Made by a program: the position numbers and the translations under genes. Positions 32,184 to 43,262 of a DNA stretch of 60,000 bases are shown here, one piece after another. This DNA comes from Zygnema cylindricum (Eukaryota; Streptophyta; Zygnematophyceae; Zygnematales; Zygnemataceae). The notes beneath the pieces are model-generated. The model did not search any database and was not told the origin of the DNA. It saw only the letters and a list, made by a program, of their open reading frames with translations. Numbering within the stretch: the first letter of the stretch is position 1; each line of letters starts with the position of its first letter. The DNA lies in NCBI GenBank assembly GCA_037447655.1, contig JBBHKE010000775.1, positions 413,692 through 473,691 of the forward strand. The letters are read 5' to 3'.

Positions 32184-33481
32184 TGTTGTTCTTTGGTCTA
32201 AAATAGACCGCAGAAGCTACCCAAACTATCATGCAAAAAGCTAAGCAAAAATAGGTCGACGAACAATCATTTGAAATGCATCCTCCATTTAACATACAAC
32301 AACATTTAGGGTTTCATGGAATAATCAACATAAATAAACCATATGACAACATCTAAGGTTTGATGGAATAATCGACATAAACAAACCCTAGGACAAATGC
32401 ATAAACAATGCATATCAAACATATATAAAATAACATAAATAAATAATAAAGACAAATGCATTTCATATAAACAAAAGTATAATCAAAGTATAATTTAAAT
32501 AATCATTATATCATTCAAAGTGCATGACCTAATCGATAACCCTAAAAGTCTACATCTTCGGTCCCCACTTTACTAACCAGCATTGATGATTAATTCCTAA
32601 CCAAGCTCATTCCTATATATATCCATAATAACATACTAAGAATTAATTAATCGTAAGCGTACACTTGTCTGCATAAACGACAAATAAAGACACACAAATT
32701 AAACTGTCTAAACCCTAAATGATCACGTAAATAAAACCTGTCATATTCAACACTAATTTATTAATACGCAAAAGACAAAACATTGTTGCTCCAAATATTT
32801 ACACCGACGCGTCCGCAAAATACGCGTCATAAACGACAACTTGCTTAGTCACTCGTAGATAAATCCACGTAGTGAACCGACATCGCATATGTACGGTCCA
32901 CCTAATAATACGTCATTAAAGATAATGAGATCCCTTGAAAATATCAGCGGACGCCATCCGCCTTCCACGTGTACCACGAATCACTTGTCAAACAATCCGG
33001 GACGTCCAAAAATAAATATCGTGTGATTGACGCGATTTCGCGTCACCACTACATAAAAATCTCGGCGGCCTATATCCGCCGTCCGTCGCTCTTAATCGGC
33101 ACCCTTGATGTCGCGCCGCGTGGTCATGAAAATCCACTTGTCGAAACCTCGTCAAACCATCCAAATTAGTCCGTACCGTTACTACGTACTTCGCCATAAA
33201 TGCCGCTGACCAAATAAAAGTACAACTGTCCAAAATTGATACGCCGTACCGGCGGCGTCCTTTTCATTAATGTGCCTGTCGCATTATATTTCGTACGGCC
33301 AACGTACATTTTCAAACACTTCGAATATTTCAATGTCACTTTAAATTCATCCGTACAATTACCCCCCAAATCCACAAATCTATTCGAACCTCCACACTAC
33401 ATCGCGTAAATGCGCACGCACGCGAACACGCGCACGCACGAAACGCTCCGTACGCACGAAACTAAGTTTTCAAAAACAACA
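32184..33481 (-). repeat. L6 5' LTR (1298 bp)
   Basis: Runs TGTTGTTTTTGAAAAC...CAAAGAACAACA in element orientation. The 7-bp inverted ends (TGTTGTT/AACAACA) resemble L5, so L6 may be a non-autonomous relative of the L5/Cop9 lineage. Confidence 0.9.
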
Positions 33482-34145
33482 CTTTATGTACGGTAACTAT
33501 ACTACATGGCCAAAACAGTGACATTTGTTACATCCGGATTTTTTGTCTTGCTCTCCGAAGATTCCCAAAACCCAGTACGATGCTGCTAATTTTTAACCGT
33601 AGTGGCTGCTTCCGAAAAACGGCAAAAACGCCCTTTCCGCGATATCGGCTCCTATCACGGCCGTTCGATGAAGTCCGAATTGAATATTTGCCTTTGAAAT
33701 AAATGTTCGCAACATTTATTTTGTGCGGTACTATAGTACACAACTTGTTCTATTTTCTACCGTACTATCTATTAGTTAAACGAAATATCCTATTTGTGAA
33801 CGTGTATCTAACTATCAAACCCAATATAACTCATCAATAGTCCAAGACTTAACGGACAAAGCTAACGGATACTAAGTTTGACAAATCGTAGGTACCAGGA
33901 TCAAGTCCTAGGTCTGTCAGACACCTTTTTGGTAAATCTACCAGTTTCTATCCCTTTCTGTCTAGAAAACTTAGGCAGCCATGACTCTTACTCCTTATTA
34001 TCCAAGCCTTCAGTGACTAACTCCCAATTATCCAAGCCTTAAGTGACTACAACAAGTGTGGGGGCTTGGAGAAGGGAGTTAGAGGCAGACCCCCTATTCC
34101 TTTTTCTATTCTAAAAAAGACCTAGAAAATACACAAATATCAACA

Positions 34146-35270
34146 GCCCGAGCGGCGGTCCTTGCTAGAACAAGAGGGACCATTCCCTTACGTGACCCTC
34201 TCTCGGTCATGTTCGGCATCCTCCAGGAGGAATATCAAATGCACAACGCCGATCAAACCAAGAGTTGATGAACTTCGAGCGTAGGCCGTGTTAAACTCAC
34301 TCCGCCGTACGAGCTCGAATGGAAACTCAACGAGAAGCATTACCGGACCTTATGTCCGATGCGGAGGTTGTCCAAAAATTTGTGGGACATTTTCCGACCC
34401 AATCCATACTAGACCTTACGTCCAATGCGGAGGCTGTCCAAAAATTTGTGGGACAGTTTTCGACCCAATCAAGGAGGTTTATACAAAACCACCTCAGGCA
34501 AAAGCACGGACTGAGTTTCACATTTGAGCTAGCTGCTCAATACGCTGTGGAATATGAGAAGCAGACATCAAGGTGGGACGCTCATGAGCGGTCCAAACGT
34601 ACTCATAGGAAACCGGCTAACCCATCTCCTGATCCACCTAAAAACCCATGGCCTCCCAATAGGCCCCCTAGGACGTCGGCCATTGGAACCCCACCGGTTA
34701 ATCCCGGAAACCGATTGTGTTTCCGATGCGAGAAGACAGGGCACAATGCGCGCATGTGCCCAGACAAGGCGGCCACATGCACTCATTGTCAGCAGAAAGG
34801 ACATTACGTCCACCGCTGCCGCATCAAAGACCCTAATTTTACTTACCAAAATAAGATTAAAAACGGGGTAATTTTGGCCCGTTCAGCAAAACTGGTCACT
34901 CCTTCAAAAGAGACTGAGAAAGAGGAAGCTCCCCCTAAGATCTCTCGTCGAGAGAGGGAGAAGGCCGAGCTTCATGTCACAATGGCGGCCATGATGAAAG
35001 AGCAATTCACTGCTTTTATGGCAAAAATGAAACCCCAATTTACCTGGATGGCTAGGACAGTTGTACACCTGCCGTCGTTGGCTGGGCGAACCCTCCGTGA
35101 TTCCACCATCCAACAACGAGTACCTACCTTTGAGAAGGGCTCCGCAAACCATAACCGAGTGGGCAAGCTACAAAATTCACGAGTCTCCCTTTTGTTCGCA
35201 TAACAACCTTTTCTTCATTTATCGGAAACAACTTCCATCATTACTACGGAAGCGCCAACTATACTAGATG
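34146..35270 (+). pseudogene. gag: Gyp2 gag (5' end missing)
   Basis: Ty3/gypsy gag frame, open from 34319 to 35203, starting mid-gene where Cop4 inserted. Two CCHC zinc knuckles follow each other, CFRCEKTGHNARMC and CTHCQQKGHYVHRC (about 34720-34815), typical of chromovirus-like or plant gypsy nucleocapsid. A Lys/Glu-rich segment follows (SRREREKAELHVTMAAMMKE). A 66-bp in-frame tandem duplication lies at 34346-34477. A frameshift near 35200 separates it from protease. Confidence 0.85.
34346..34477 (+). repeat. 66-bp in-frame tandem duplication in Gyp2 gag
   Basis: GACCTTATGTCCGATGCGG at 34346 recurs as GACCTTACGTCCAATGCGG at 34412. The encoded 22-residue unit (AEVVQKFVGHFPTQS / AEAVQKFVGQFSTQS) occurs twice with several substitutions, so it is older than the Cop9 duplication. 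Confidence 0.9.
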
Positions 35271-35293
35271 GCACCATACATGATTCTCATCGG

Positions 35294-35852
35294 GTGAAAA
35301 AACAACTAAGTATCATTTCATCCATGACGCAAGACGTTTCCAAAGTCTCTCCTCTCGTTGACGAGGTCGCAGTAGCAGCCGCTTTGAGGGTTATGAAACT
35401 TAACCGCATTCTTTTTGCGGTCCAGCCGGTTACTGCGGATGAGCGCCGTAACCTAGATCCCCATATCAGTTTCCTTGATAATTCTCGGGGATCATTTACC
35501 GTGAACGATGTCCTTCCCTCGCTTCCCCTCATGGACACCGGGGCGAAACCAGTGATCCTCGGATCTGGAGATGCGCTCAAGCTTGGTTTGAAGTCAGACA
35601 AGCTTCAAGCTACAACCACCCGACTTCTCACTTCGGCTGGGACCACGGAGCCGGTTCTCGGAATCAAAAGGGACCCGCTCATCTTTCGGTTTGAGACACG
35701 AATCGAATATGAGTCTGTTGAAATTACTTTTCATGCATTAATCACCAAATGCAATGATTACGAGTGTTTAGTGGGTTAGGATGTTATATTCCGAGTCGGT
35801 GGTGGTGTGGACATACACGACCAGACATTTTCTAAACGACCGACAGACTTTC
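35294..35852 (+). pseudogene. pol: Gyp2 aspartic protease (truncated)
   Basis: The open frame holds PLMDTGAKPVILGSGDALKL, where DTGA is the retropepsin active site (about 35531), and the C-terminal block ITKCNDYECLVG, where a TAG replaces a codon before DVIF. Sequence ends at an L1 LTR (35853). The frame is gypsy-like in position, directly after gag. Confidence 0.85.
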
Positions 35853-36715
35853 TGTTGAAAAAGGTATTTTGTAGTCTCTCTTGTGACCTTACTGCAAACC
35901 TCATACTTGTCGTTGTCACTGAGGACCTGCAAGCAGCCATGGCTGCCTCTAGCAGCTAAAAAAACAGGCAGATCACTAATATTATTTTTACAAAACATAG
36001 TCTGTTAGTTGTGGGAATTGATCCTAGGACATCTGGATGATTGCCGTACAGAATAGCCATGCGCCTTATCCGATAGGTCTTAGAAGAGCGATGCACGTAT
36101 ATGACGCAATTGTTATTTAAAAATATACGGCACCGGATATTCCCTTTAAAAACAAATTACACGACATACCGGTTCGCACGAAATCGGACCGCACGAAATA
36201 TCCGAATCTACATGCAATTTTGACGGACGAAATCAAATGTTCGGATCTGATCGAACGGCTCACAGCGGAGCCGGAATGCTGAAATAGAAGTTTGGCGGTT
36301 TGCAAACCAGATGTTGGCGGATGACACGTGGCAACATATGGTTGGTCAGCGGATATTACGGGAGGAGCAACTATGGCTCCGGAACTGACACGCGTCAGCG
36401 GAACGGCCATGCCGTAATATGGCCGTACAAGACGTACAGCGGTACCTGTACCTTCTTATACTTTACAGTCTTATGATTGGTCGAAGTACCTTAGTAGTAG
36501 GCTTACAGAGGTAGCTTAGGACTTAGAATATTTTTGGTTTTCCAGCCTCTCTCCCAGAGTGCACTTGTATTTATAAACCAACTTTGGTCAGCCATAACTT
36601 AATGCTTAGGTGAGCAAATTCAGTGATTCTTTTTGCTGCGGACTCAGGGGAGTCCAAGCTTCATAGGGGTGTAGTTGGTAAGAGATTTTGCGTCCCAGGG
36701 TAAGACTTATTCATT
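35853..36715 (+). repeat. L1 LTR, cut by the assembly gap
   Basis: Starts TGTTGAAAAAGGTATTTTG and runs 863 bp to the N stretch, about 90 bp short of a normal L1 end. It carries the antisense tRNA-like unit (complement of B-box-like GGATCAATTCC at 36014-36024 and of GGATAAGGCGC near 36065). What lies between it and the L3 fragment after the gap is unknown. Confidence 0.85.
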
Positions 36716-36725
36716 NNNNNNNNNN
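36716..36725. other. Assembly gap (10 N)
   Basis: Ten N between an L1 LTR in plus orientation and an L3 LTR in minus orientation. The true gap size is unknown and may hide the rest of an element plus part of Gyp2 (integrase and most of RT are missing). Confidence 0.95.
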
Positions 36726-37124
36726 TCCCCATACCGTACTTCGTACTAAATCAAACTGTATCTATGTACTAAGTATCTATTAGCCGTTAAACGGATTAAT
36801 CTACATATAACGATTTATATATTTATCAAACCCTATATATCGTAATATCTGTCCTAAACTTAACGGCTAGAGCTAACGGCTAATGTGGATTGACGGACGG
36901 CAGGTACCAGGATCAATTCCAAGGTCGGTCAACTAACTTTTGGTTAGTCTACCTAATTTTCCCCCTGTCTTCTCTAGAGAGCCTAGGCAGCCATGGCTCT
37001 AGCTCCCTATCCAGCCTTCAGTAACTACAACAAGTGTGGGGGCTTGGAGAGGGGAGTTAGAGGCAGACCGCCTCAGCTCTTTTTCTATCCTATTACAGAC
37101 CTAGAAAATACTCAAATATCAACA
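36726..37124 (-). repeat. L3 LTR fragment (minus orientation) with plus-strand tRNA-like unit
   Basis: Matches 43134-43530 of the L3 solo LTR and ends CTCAAATATCAACA. On the plus strand it reads TTAACGGCTAGAGCTAACGG (A-box-like, about 36867), GGTACCAGGATCAATTCC (B-box-like) and GGCAGCCATGGCTC. The hairpin with loop AGTAACTACAACAAGTGT follows, and then CTCTTTTTC (T-run, 37078-37086). Confidence 0.8.
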
Positions 37125-37622
37125 CTAGATGCCTTTCCTCCTCCGTAAGACGTTTCTGAACTCCGCAAGTTTTTAGGCCTAGCCAACTTCTATCGCAAAT
37201 TCATCCCCGAGTATAGCAGTCATACCCAGCCTTTGAATAAGTTATTGCCCAAGGACCAAGAATGGCTGTGGGCGGAAAAACATTAGATTTCATTCTTGTT
37301 TCTCAAAGATTCCCTTAAGCAACACCTAGTGCTCCGGTTGCCCGATAATCAAAGGCCTTTTCTCCATTATACAGATTGGAGCAAGTTTGGATTCCGAGTT
37401 GCTTTGGCTCAATTAGATGATGCTGGGGCCGAGTATGTCGTGGCTTACTCCAGTAGAAGCAATAACCGAGCACAGGGGAATTACTGTTGCTATCACGGGG
37501 AGTTACTTGCAGCTGTTTGGGCAATCCAACATTTTCGACCATATCTGTATGGGGTCCATTTTACTCTGATTACAGATCACCAGCCTCTCAAGTGGATTTT
37601 GGAGAACAGTAAATTAACCGTA
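37125..37622 (+). pseudogene. pol: Gyp2 RT end and RNase H (fragment)
   Basis: Frames read ELRKFLGLANFYRKFIPEYS (connection after RT thumb) and then RNase H: FLHYTDWSKFGFRVALAQLD, NYCCYHGELLAAVWAIQHFR and TLITDHQPLKWILENSKLT. The RNase H acidic residues (TDW, GEL, TDH) are in place. A stop at 37286 interrupts. It is cut at 37622 by the L4 LTR of Cop8. Confidence 0.9.
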
Positions 37623-38490
37623 TATTGAAATTATTAGTTTTATATGGTATTTTCTAGGTCTAAATTTAGTACAAATAGGAAATGAAAAGGCGGACAGCCT
37701 GCCTCTGCCTCCTGTCTCTACCCACCATACTTGTCGTAGTCACTGAAGGATAGAAAGGGTAGCTGAGCCATGGCTGTCCTCGCTTAAGCAAGCAAGGCTA
37801 AAGAGTGACTTATGTCACTCTCAACAAAAGGTTGAGTCCGACAGGACTTGAACCTCTAACCAGCAAAGCGCGGCGTAGCTGTTAGCTCAAACTAGTCTGT
37901 CCTGGAAGTCGGTTAGGATACATTAGGGTTGATAACTATATAAACACTATTGAAACCATGATTCCGATTAACGGGATGATGAATGGAAAAACATAGAACT
38001 AATGCTATATAGTGCGAACATTATCTCACACAAAAATAAATGAATCTGACATTGTTTTTGACGGCTGGCATTTAATGTCGAATTTAATACAAAGGCGTGT
38101 ATAAATGTGGAGATCGGGCAATGGTCACTTTGGCATTTATGGACGTGGCATGACGTGGCGCCACATGGAGGGATGACATTTGGTCGCAAGAATTCTGGGG
38201 AACATAAGGACAAGCTTAAAGCGCGCACTCGTCCACTCAATGGCGTTGCCGTACATAGGACGTACATAAAGTACATGAGCAATAGTACTTTTCTGTACCC
38301 TACTGTGATCTGATTCGTTCGCATTTCAATAGATAGGGGTTGTGAGAGGGATTTAGGACTAAGAGAATTTGGTAGATAGGTACCTCTCTCCCTTTGAGAG
38401 TTTGTATAAATATTGGCATTTTTGCCGGCTCATAACTTATCGGCTCGTTGGCCGTTTTCAGTGATTCTTTTTGCTAAAGACTCAAAGGAG
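37623..38490 (+). repeat. Cop8 5' LTR, first part (L4)
   Basis: Starts TATTGAAATTATTAG (TG mutated to TA). Joined to 58276-58411 across the Cop5 insertion it gives 1004 bp, exactly the length of the L4 solo LTR at 51245. The break lies inside the conserved ...GACTC-hairpin of the leader (GACTCAAAGGAG). Promoter text GTATAAATATTGGC is near 38404. The minus strand carries GGTTCAAGTCC, a perfect B-box, near 37845-37855. Confidence 0.85.
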
Positions 38491-38734
38491 TGTTGAAAAA
38501 AAAAAAAAAAAAGGTATTTTGTGGTCTCTCTTGTGACCTTACTGCACCCCTCATACTTGTCGTAGTCACTGAGGACCTGCAAGCAGCCATGGCTGCCTCT
38601 AGCAGCTAAAGAGACAGGCAGATCACTAATATTGTTTTTACAAAACAAGTCTGCCAGTTGTGGGAATTGATCCTAGGACCTCTGGATGACCGCCGTACAG
38701 AATAGCCATGCGCCTTATCCAATAGGTCTTAGAA
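38491..38734 (-). promoter_or_regulatory. Antisense tRNA-like Pol III-type unit in Cop5 5' LTR
   Basis: Minus strand: ACCTATTGGATAAGGCGCAT (38709-38728), CTATTCTGTACGG (anticodon region), GGATCAATTCC (38663-38673), GGCAGCCATGGCTGCC and a hairpin CTGCA..CCTCA with loop GTGACTACGACAAGTA closing with TGAGG..TGCAG. It ends in T18 at the LTR edge. Confidence 0.6.
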
Positions 38735-39443
38735 GAGCGATGCACGTATATGACGCAATTGTTATTTAAAAATATACGGCACCGGATATTCCCTTTAAAA
38801 ACAAATTACACCGACATACCGGTTGGCACGAAATCGGACCGCACGAAATATTCGAATCGACATGTAATTTCGACGGACGAAATCAAATGTTTGGATGTGA
38901 TCAAACGGCTCACATTGGAGCCGGAATGGCGAAATAGAAGTTTGGCGGTTTGCGAACCAGATGTCACCGGATGACACGTGGCAACATATGGTTGGACAGC
39001 GGATATTACGGGAGGAGCAACTACGGCTCCGAAACTAACACGCATCAGCGGACCGGCCATGCCGTACTATGGCTGTACAAGAAGTACATCGGTAACCTTA
39101 TTGTACTTTACAGTCATATGAGTGGTCGAGTATCTTAGTAATATGCTTAGAGAGGTAGCTTAGGACTTAGAATATTTTTGGGTTTTCAGCCTCTCTCCCA
39201 GAGTGCACCTGTATTTATGGACCAACTTTGGTAAGCCATAACTTAATGCTCAGGTGAGCAAATTCAGTGATTCTTTTTGTTACTGACTAAGGGGAGTCCA
39301 GGCTACACAAGAGTTAAGTCGATCAGAGATTTTGCGTCCCAAGGTGGGACTTATTTATTGTCAAAATCAAAAGTGCATATACTATCCTTGAGGCTTCACA
39401 TAAGCTAGACATTCTGTGTACCAATGGAGGTCACAGAATAACA
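38491..39443 (+). repeat. Cop5 5' LTR (L1)
   Basis: 953 bp, ends GAATAACA next to a perfect primer site. The usual A5 after TGTTG is expanded to A18. It has the full L1 promoter series: GACACGTGGC (about 38971), GTAC repeats, inverted CCAAT-like text, TGTATTTATGG (about 39209). Confidence 0.9.
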
Positions 39444-42287
39444 GGTTATGGGCCCACCCTCTGAAGTGCCAATTTTTAATGGAACAGGGTTCATTTATTG
39501 GGAAACCATGATAAAGGGTGCAATAGTTGAAAAACGACTATGGGGCATTGTGAGTGGTCCTGTGCGTCGGCCATCCGCAAAATTGGGAGTTCCATCAGGG
39601 TTTAGAGGATCTCGGTTCACAAGAGGATTTGCGGGGGCAGAGGCAGAAGAGGATGTTTGAGAGAGCATCGTGTTGGACAAAGGGAAGTAGAAGGGGAAGG
39701 AGAAACTTACACCGATGCCTACTAGATCGGTTTTGGCAACAGGTGTTCAGAAAACCGAGGCTAATGATAGTGAAATCTGGGATTTGAACAATACCGTGGC
39801 GACTCATTTTATTCTCAGGCGTCTCACCCAGGGAGTGGTTACACCTCATCTTCATGTGGACAGGGTGGATGAGTTGTGGGATGCATTTGTCAACATTTAC
39901 AAGAGTGGTACAATTCAGCAGCAGAAGCTGGCAGATCAGAAGGTACATGCTTATGGGTACAAAGGGGGAAAGATGTTAGATTTTTGTAATGACATGGCTG
40001 GGTTATTTATGAAGTTAGAGAGTGCAGGGAAAAGGGAGACTACGAAAGAGAAGGTGAATACTTTGTTGATGAAACTCCCAGATGATTATGAAAACATTGT
40101 TAACAAGGTTCAAGACTTGCCAGATCATCGATGGATCTGGAACTCCGTTGTGGGAATGATTTTGGTTCGGGAAAACACAATTGAGATTCGTAGAGGAGGA
40201 AAGAGTGTACAAGCATTGGCTGCTGGAACTAATTGGGGAGATAAGGATTCCAAGAAACCTTATGGAAACTTTGGTGGAGGGGGAAGAGGAAATTAATCGG
40301 AAGGATCTGGATTGAGGCCTCCGAAGGGGCTTTGTAACTTTTGTAAGAAGCCGAGACATTACATGGCGGAGTGTACTAAATTGACAAAGTTGAGATTGAA
40401 GGAGGACAGGTCGGAAAACCAGCCGCAAAGAAAAAGAAGGCATTTGTGGCAACACAAGTCATCGGAGAGGACTCCGATGAGGACGATGGAGAACTCCTCC
40501 TCAACGAGGAGTTGGAGGTGAAAGGTGAGTTAGAGATTCCAAGGAGGCAAAAGTGTGCTTTCGGTGGAGTAAGAGAAGCTCCAGAAGAAGGATGGATTAT
40601 TGATTCAGGAGCCTCTATGCATATGTGTAGAGAAAAACCATTGTTTACCAAAATGAGAAAGATCCCTACTGTAGAGATAGAGTACGGGGATGGGAGAATA
40701 GTCACCACTAATTTAGTGGGATTTGTGGATATGAGAGTCTTAGTTGATGGAAAAGCATCCATTGTCACTTTCTCTAATGTTCTTTTTATCCCAGAGTTGA
40801 ACAAGAATCTTATCTCTACTTCGGTCTTAGATGATAAGGGTTTTGAGACTAGTACTAAAAAGGGAGTTTTTGTTGCTAGCTATGAGGATGAAGTGTACTT
40901 CACAGCTGAAAAGGGTAGCCAAGGAATGTTTAGGCTGAATTTGAGTAATGGAAAGACGGGAGTTTACTATGCTGGTGTAAGTGATTTGATGATGTGGCAT
41001 AAAAGATTGGGACATGTGCATCTAGATAGATTGAAGGAAATGAAGAAAATGGGTGTAGTTGAGGGCATACACTTTGGAGATAATGAGACTTTGGATGATT
41101 GTAGTGGGTGTGCTCAAGGAAAAGCTCACAGATTGCCTTTCCAAAAGCAGCAACATATAAAGGTGAAAAGGTTTTAGATTTGGTTCACACTGACATATGG
41201 GGACCGACTAAAGTGCCATCAGTTGGAGGGAAAAGATTTTTGCTTACTATCACTAATGATTGGTCTAGATACTCTAGAGTATATTTCTTGAAAAAAAAAT
41301 CTGAGGCTTCGGCTTATTTTAAGGAATATAAATCATGGAGTGAAAAGCTTCATGAGACACCTATAAACAGAGTGAGAAGTGATAATTGGGGGGAATTCAC
41401 TTCTAATGAGTTTGAGGATTACTTGAAAGAGGAAGGGGTTCAACACCAAAAGACTGTCCCAAAGAACCCGGAACAAAATGGTATAGCCGAGAGACTAAAT
41501 CGGACATTAAGTGATAGTGCCAGTAGTATGTTGACAGATAAAAAGATAAGGAAAAGTTTTTGGGCAAAAGCTATGAATTGTGCTAACTATCTCAAAAATA
41601 GAGTCCTTACCTCAGCTGTAAAAGGTCAAACAACTTATGAAAGATGGACCAGGAGAAAACCTATCATATCACACTTAAAGGTGTTTGGAAGTCAAGTGTT
41701 TAGTTTAAACACAAAAAAATCTGATTGGAAGTTAGATGCTAGAGGAAAGCAGGGTTACTTACTTGGGAATGATGAGAACGTAAAAGGGTATAGAGTTTAT
41801 GATCTCGGTAGATAAGACATAATTCTTGTAAAACACTTGGTAGTTATGGACGAAGGAAAATCCATAGATCCCTTTAAGTATACTAAACCGGTCAGAATTA
41901 GAATTGAATCCGAAAGTGAGTTAGATGCAGATTCTACTAACCGAAACTCCGGTTCAGCCTGACTCTGCAGAGGAAGAGAAAAATCAGATCGAGAGTGAAC
42001 CTCTTTTGGAGTCACATCTTCCGATTCAAACCGAGGTAGAAAACGACGAAATACGGGAAATGGACAATGAACGACCGGAGATGGACTCCACAGATAGGGG
42101 AGAAGGTGATGTTGTTCGGAGGAACCCGAGATTACCCTCAATTCCCGTGTCAGAATTTGAAAAAGGAAGAAGAAGCAGCAAGAGACTTCAAAAGAGACAA
42201 GTGACCATCAAGGTAACTAAGCTATCATATTTGAGCGAATCCCAGACTTACTCAGAAGCAGTTAATAGTCCAGAAGGTGGTAGATGG
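39424..42287 (+). pseudogene. gag-pol: Cop5 gag - protease - integrase (frames broken)
   Basis: The start ATGGAGGTCACA (39424) lies in the LTR; an early TAA follows in that copy, and MGPPSEVPIFNG reopens at 39448 inside the primer site. Gag runs to 40296. The zinc knuckle CNFCKKPRHYMAEC is at about 40336 and the protease IIDSGASMHMC at about 40593. The GAG-pre-integrase is intact (HKRLGHVHLDRLKEMKK, CSGCAQGKAHRLPF). The integrase triad is HTDIWGP, RSDNWGEF (Gly after Asn replaced by Trp) and GIAERLNRTL. Frame changes lie near 41150 and 41815. It is split at 42287 by the L3 solo LTR, within ...SPEGGRW. Confidence 0.9.
39444..39459 (+). other. Cop5 primer-binding site
   Basis: GGTTATGGGCCCACCC, perfect match to the complement of the initiator tRNA-Met anticodon arm. 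The gag codons V-M-G-P-P are read from it. Confidence 0.9.
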
Positions 42288-43020
42288 TGAAATTCTGAGA
42301 CCTCCATTGGCCCTCAGAGTATGCAGATCCAAAAGAAGCTAATCTAGATAGTGCCGACTCCAAGTTGATATAAACCCAAATGACTGACCCCTTGACAGTC
42401 AAAACCCCAATATAGATTCACCCCTGTGAAATAACACTTTCTGTGTGCTCAGTTCCACCACAGAATGCAAAGTTAGAATATGAGATTTGGACACATTCAC
42501 CCACTTTGACTTTCCCTTAGAAATACAGCCACCCTAGCAAAAAAAAACTCTGACCGACTACACCTCTGTGTAGCGTGGACTCCCTTGAGTCCGCAGCAAA
42601 AAGAATCACTGAAAATGGTCAAGTAAATTGATAGTTATGGCTGGCCAAAGTTTGCCATTTATACAGGGTGCTCTCTGGGAGAGGCAGCTGCCTACCCAAA
42701 ATTTTCTAAGTCCTATACCCTCTCTAAAACTCTATCTACTGAAGTACGGCACCAATCAAATTACTGTGTCGTACAGAAAAGTACAGGTGCCGGTGTACTT
42801 TCTGTACGGCCTTTGTACGACATGGCCAAAATGTCGACACGTGTCAAATCAGGATTAGTTCTTGTAATCTCCGGAATTCCCGTAGTCCAATGTTATCACG
42901 CCACCTGTCATCTGACGTGACAAAGACCGTAAAACGTCAAAAATGCCTTTTCCGTGATCGCGGCGCCTATCGTGGCCGTCCGATCAAAACCGGCTATAAT
43001 CCTAGCCGCTGAAATTCGAC

Positions 43021-43121
43021 GCGCGGTATTTGTTTCGCTATCGAAACAAATGCGCGGTATTTGTTTCGCTGTCGAAACAAATGCGCGGTATTTGTTGCGC
43101 TATCGAAACAAATGCGCGGTA
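43021..43121. repeat. 31-bp tandem repeat with internal palindrome in the L3 LTR
   Basis: GCGCGGTA recurs at 43021, 43052, 43083 and 43114. Each of the three full units contains TTTGTTTCG-CTAT-CGAAACAAA. L2 LTRs have a single related copy (ACCGCGCATTTGTTTCG, near 46051 and 57264). Confidence 0.9.
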
Positions 43122-43262
43122 TCCGTTCTGCCCCCATACCGTACTTCGTACTAAATTAAACTGTATCTATGTACGAAGTATCTATTAGCCGTTAAACGGA
43201 TTAATCTACATATAACGATTTATATATTTGTCAAATTCTATATATCGTAATATCTGTTCTAG

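Larger units (their letters stand above)
29932..33481 (-). mobile_element. Complete young non-coding LTR retrotransposon (L6, LARD/TRIM-like)
   Basis: The 3.55-kb element has direct 1.3-kb LTRs (29932-31258 and 32184-33481) and a perfect 5-bp target duplication CTTTA (29927-29931, 33482-33486). It has a primer site (complement of 32169-32183, GGTTATGGGCCCACA) and a polypurine tract TTTTTCGGGGGAG (complement of 31259-31271). The 925-bp internal region contains no gag or pol. It must borrow proteins in trans, and its primer site matches that of the copia elements here. The LTRs differ essentially by one 29-bp duplication, so insertion was recent. Confidence 0.9.
29418..34145 (-). repeat. Cop4 5' LTR (L3), split by a nested element
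   Basis: Outer parts 29418-29931 and 33487-34145 join to about 1173 bp of L3 LTR, running TGTTGATATTTGTG...TAGTTTCA in element orientation. The nested element 29932-33481 is flanked by the CTTTA duplication. Near the right end the minus-orientation LTR has, on the plus strand, AACGGACAAAGCTAACGG, GGATCAAGTCC (33898-33908) and a CCAAGCC/GGCTTGG hairpin around AGTGACTACAACAAGTGT. Confidence 0.85.

Noticed and set aside
30746-33375. Identical 66-, 81- and 69-residue frames found twice
   Set aside because: They are the two direct LTR copies of the L6 element. Identity reflects recent insertion, not coding constraint.
34005-34075. Local duplication of CCAAGCCTTCAGTGACTA/CCAAGCCTTAAGTGACTA as a separate element
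   Set aside because: A short tandem copy of the hairpin 5' arm within the Cop4 LTR only; insufficient to call a feature.
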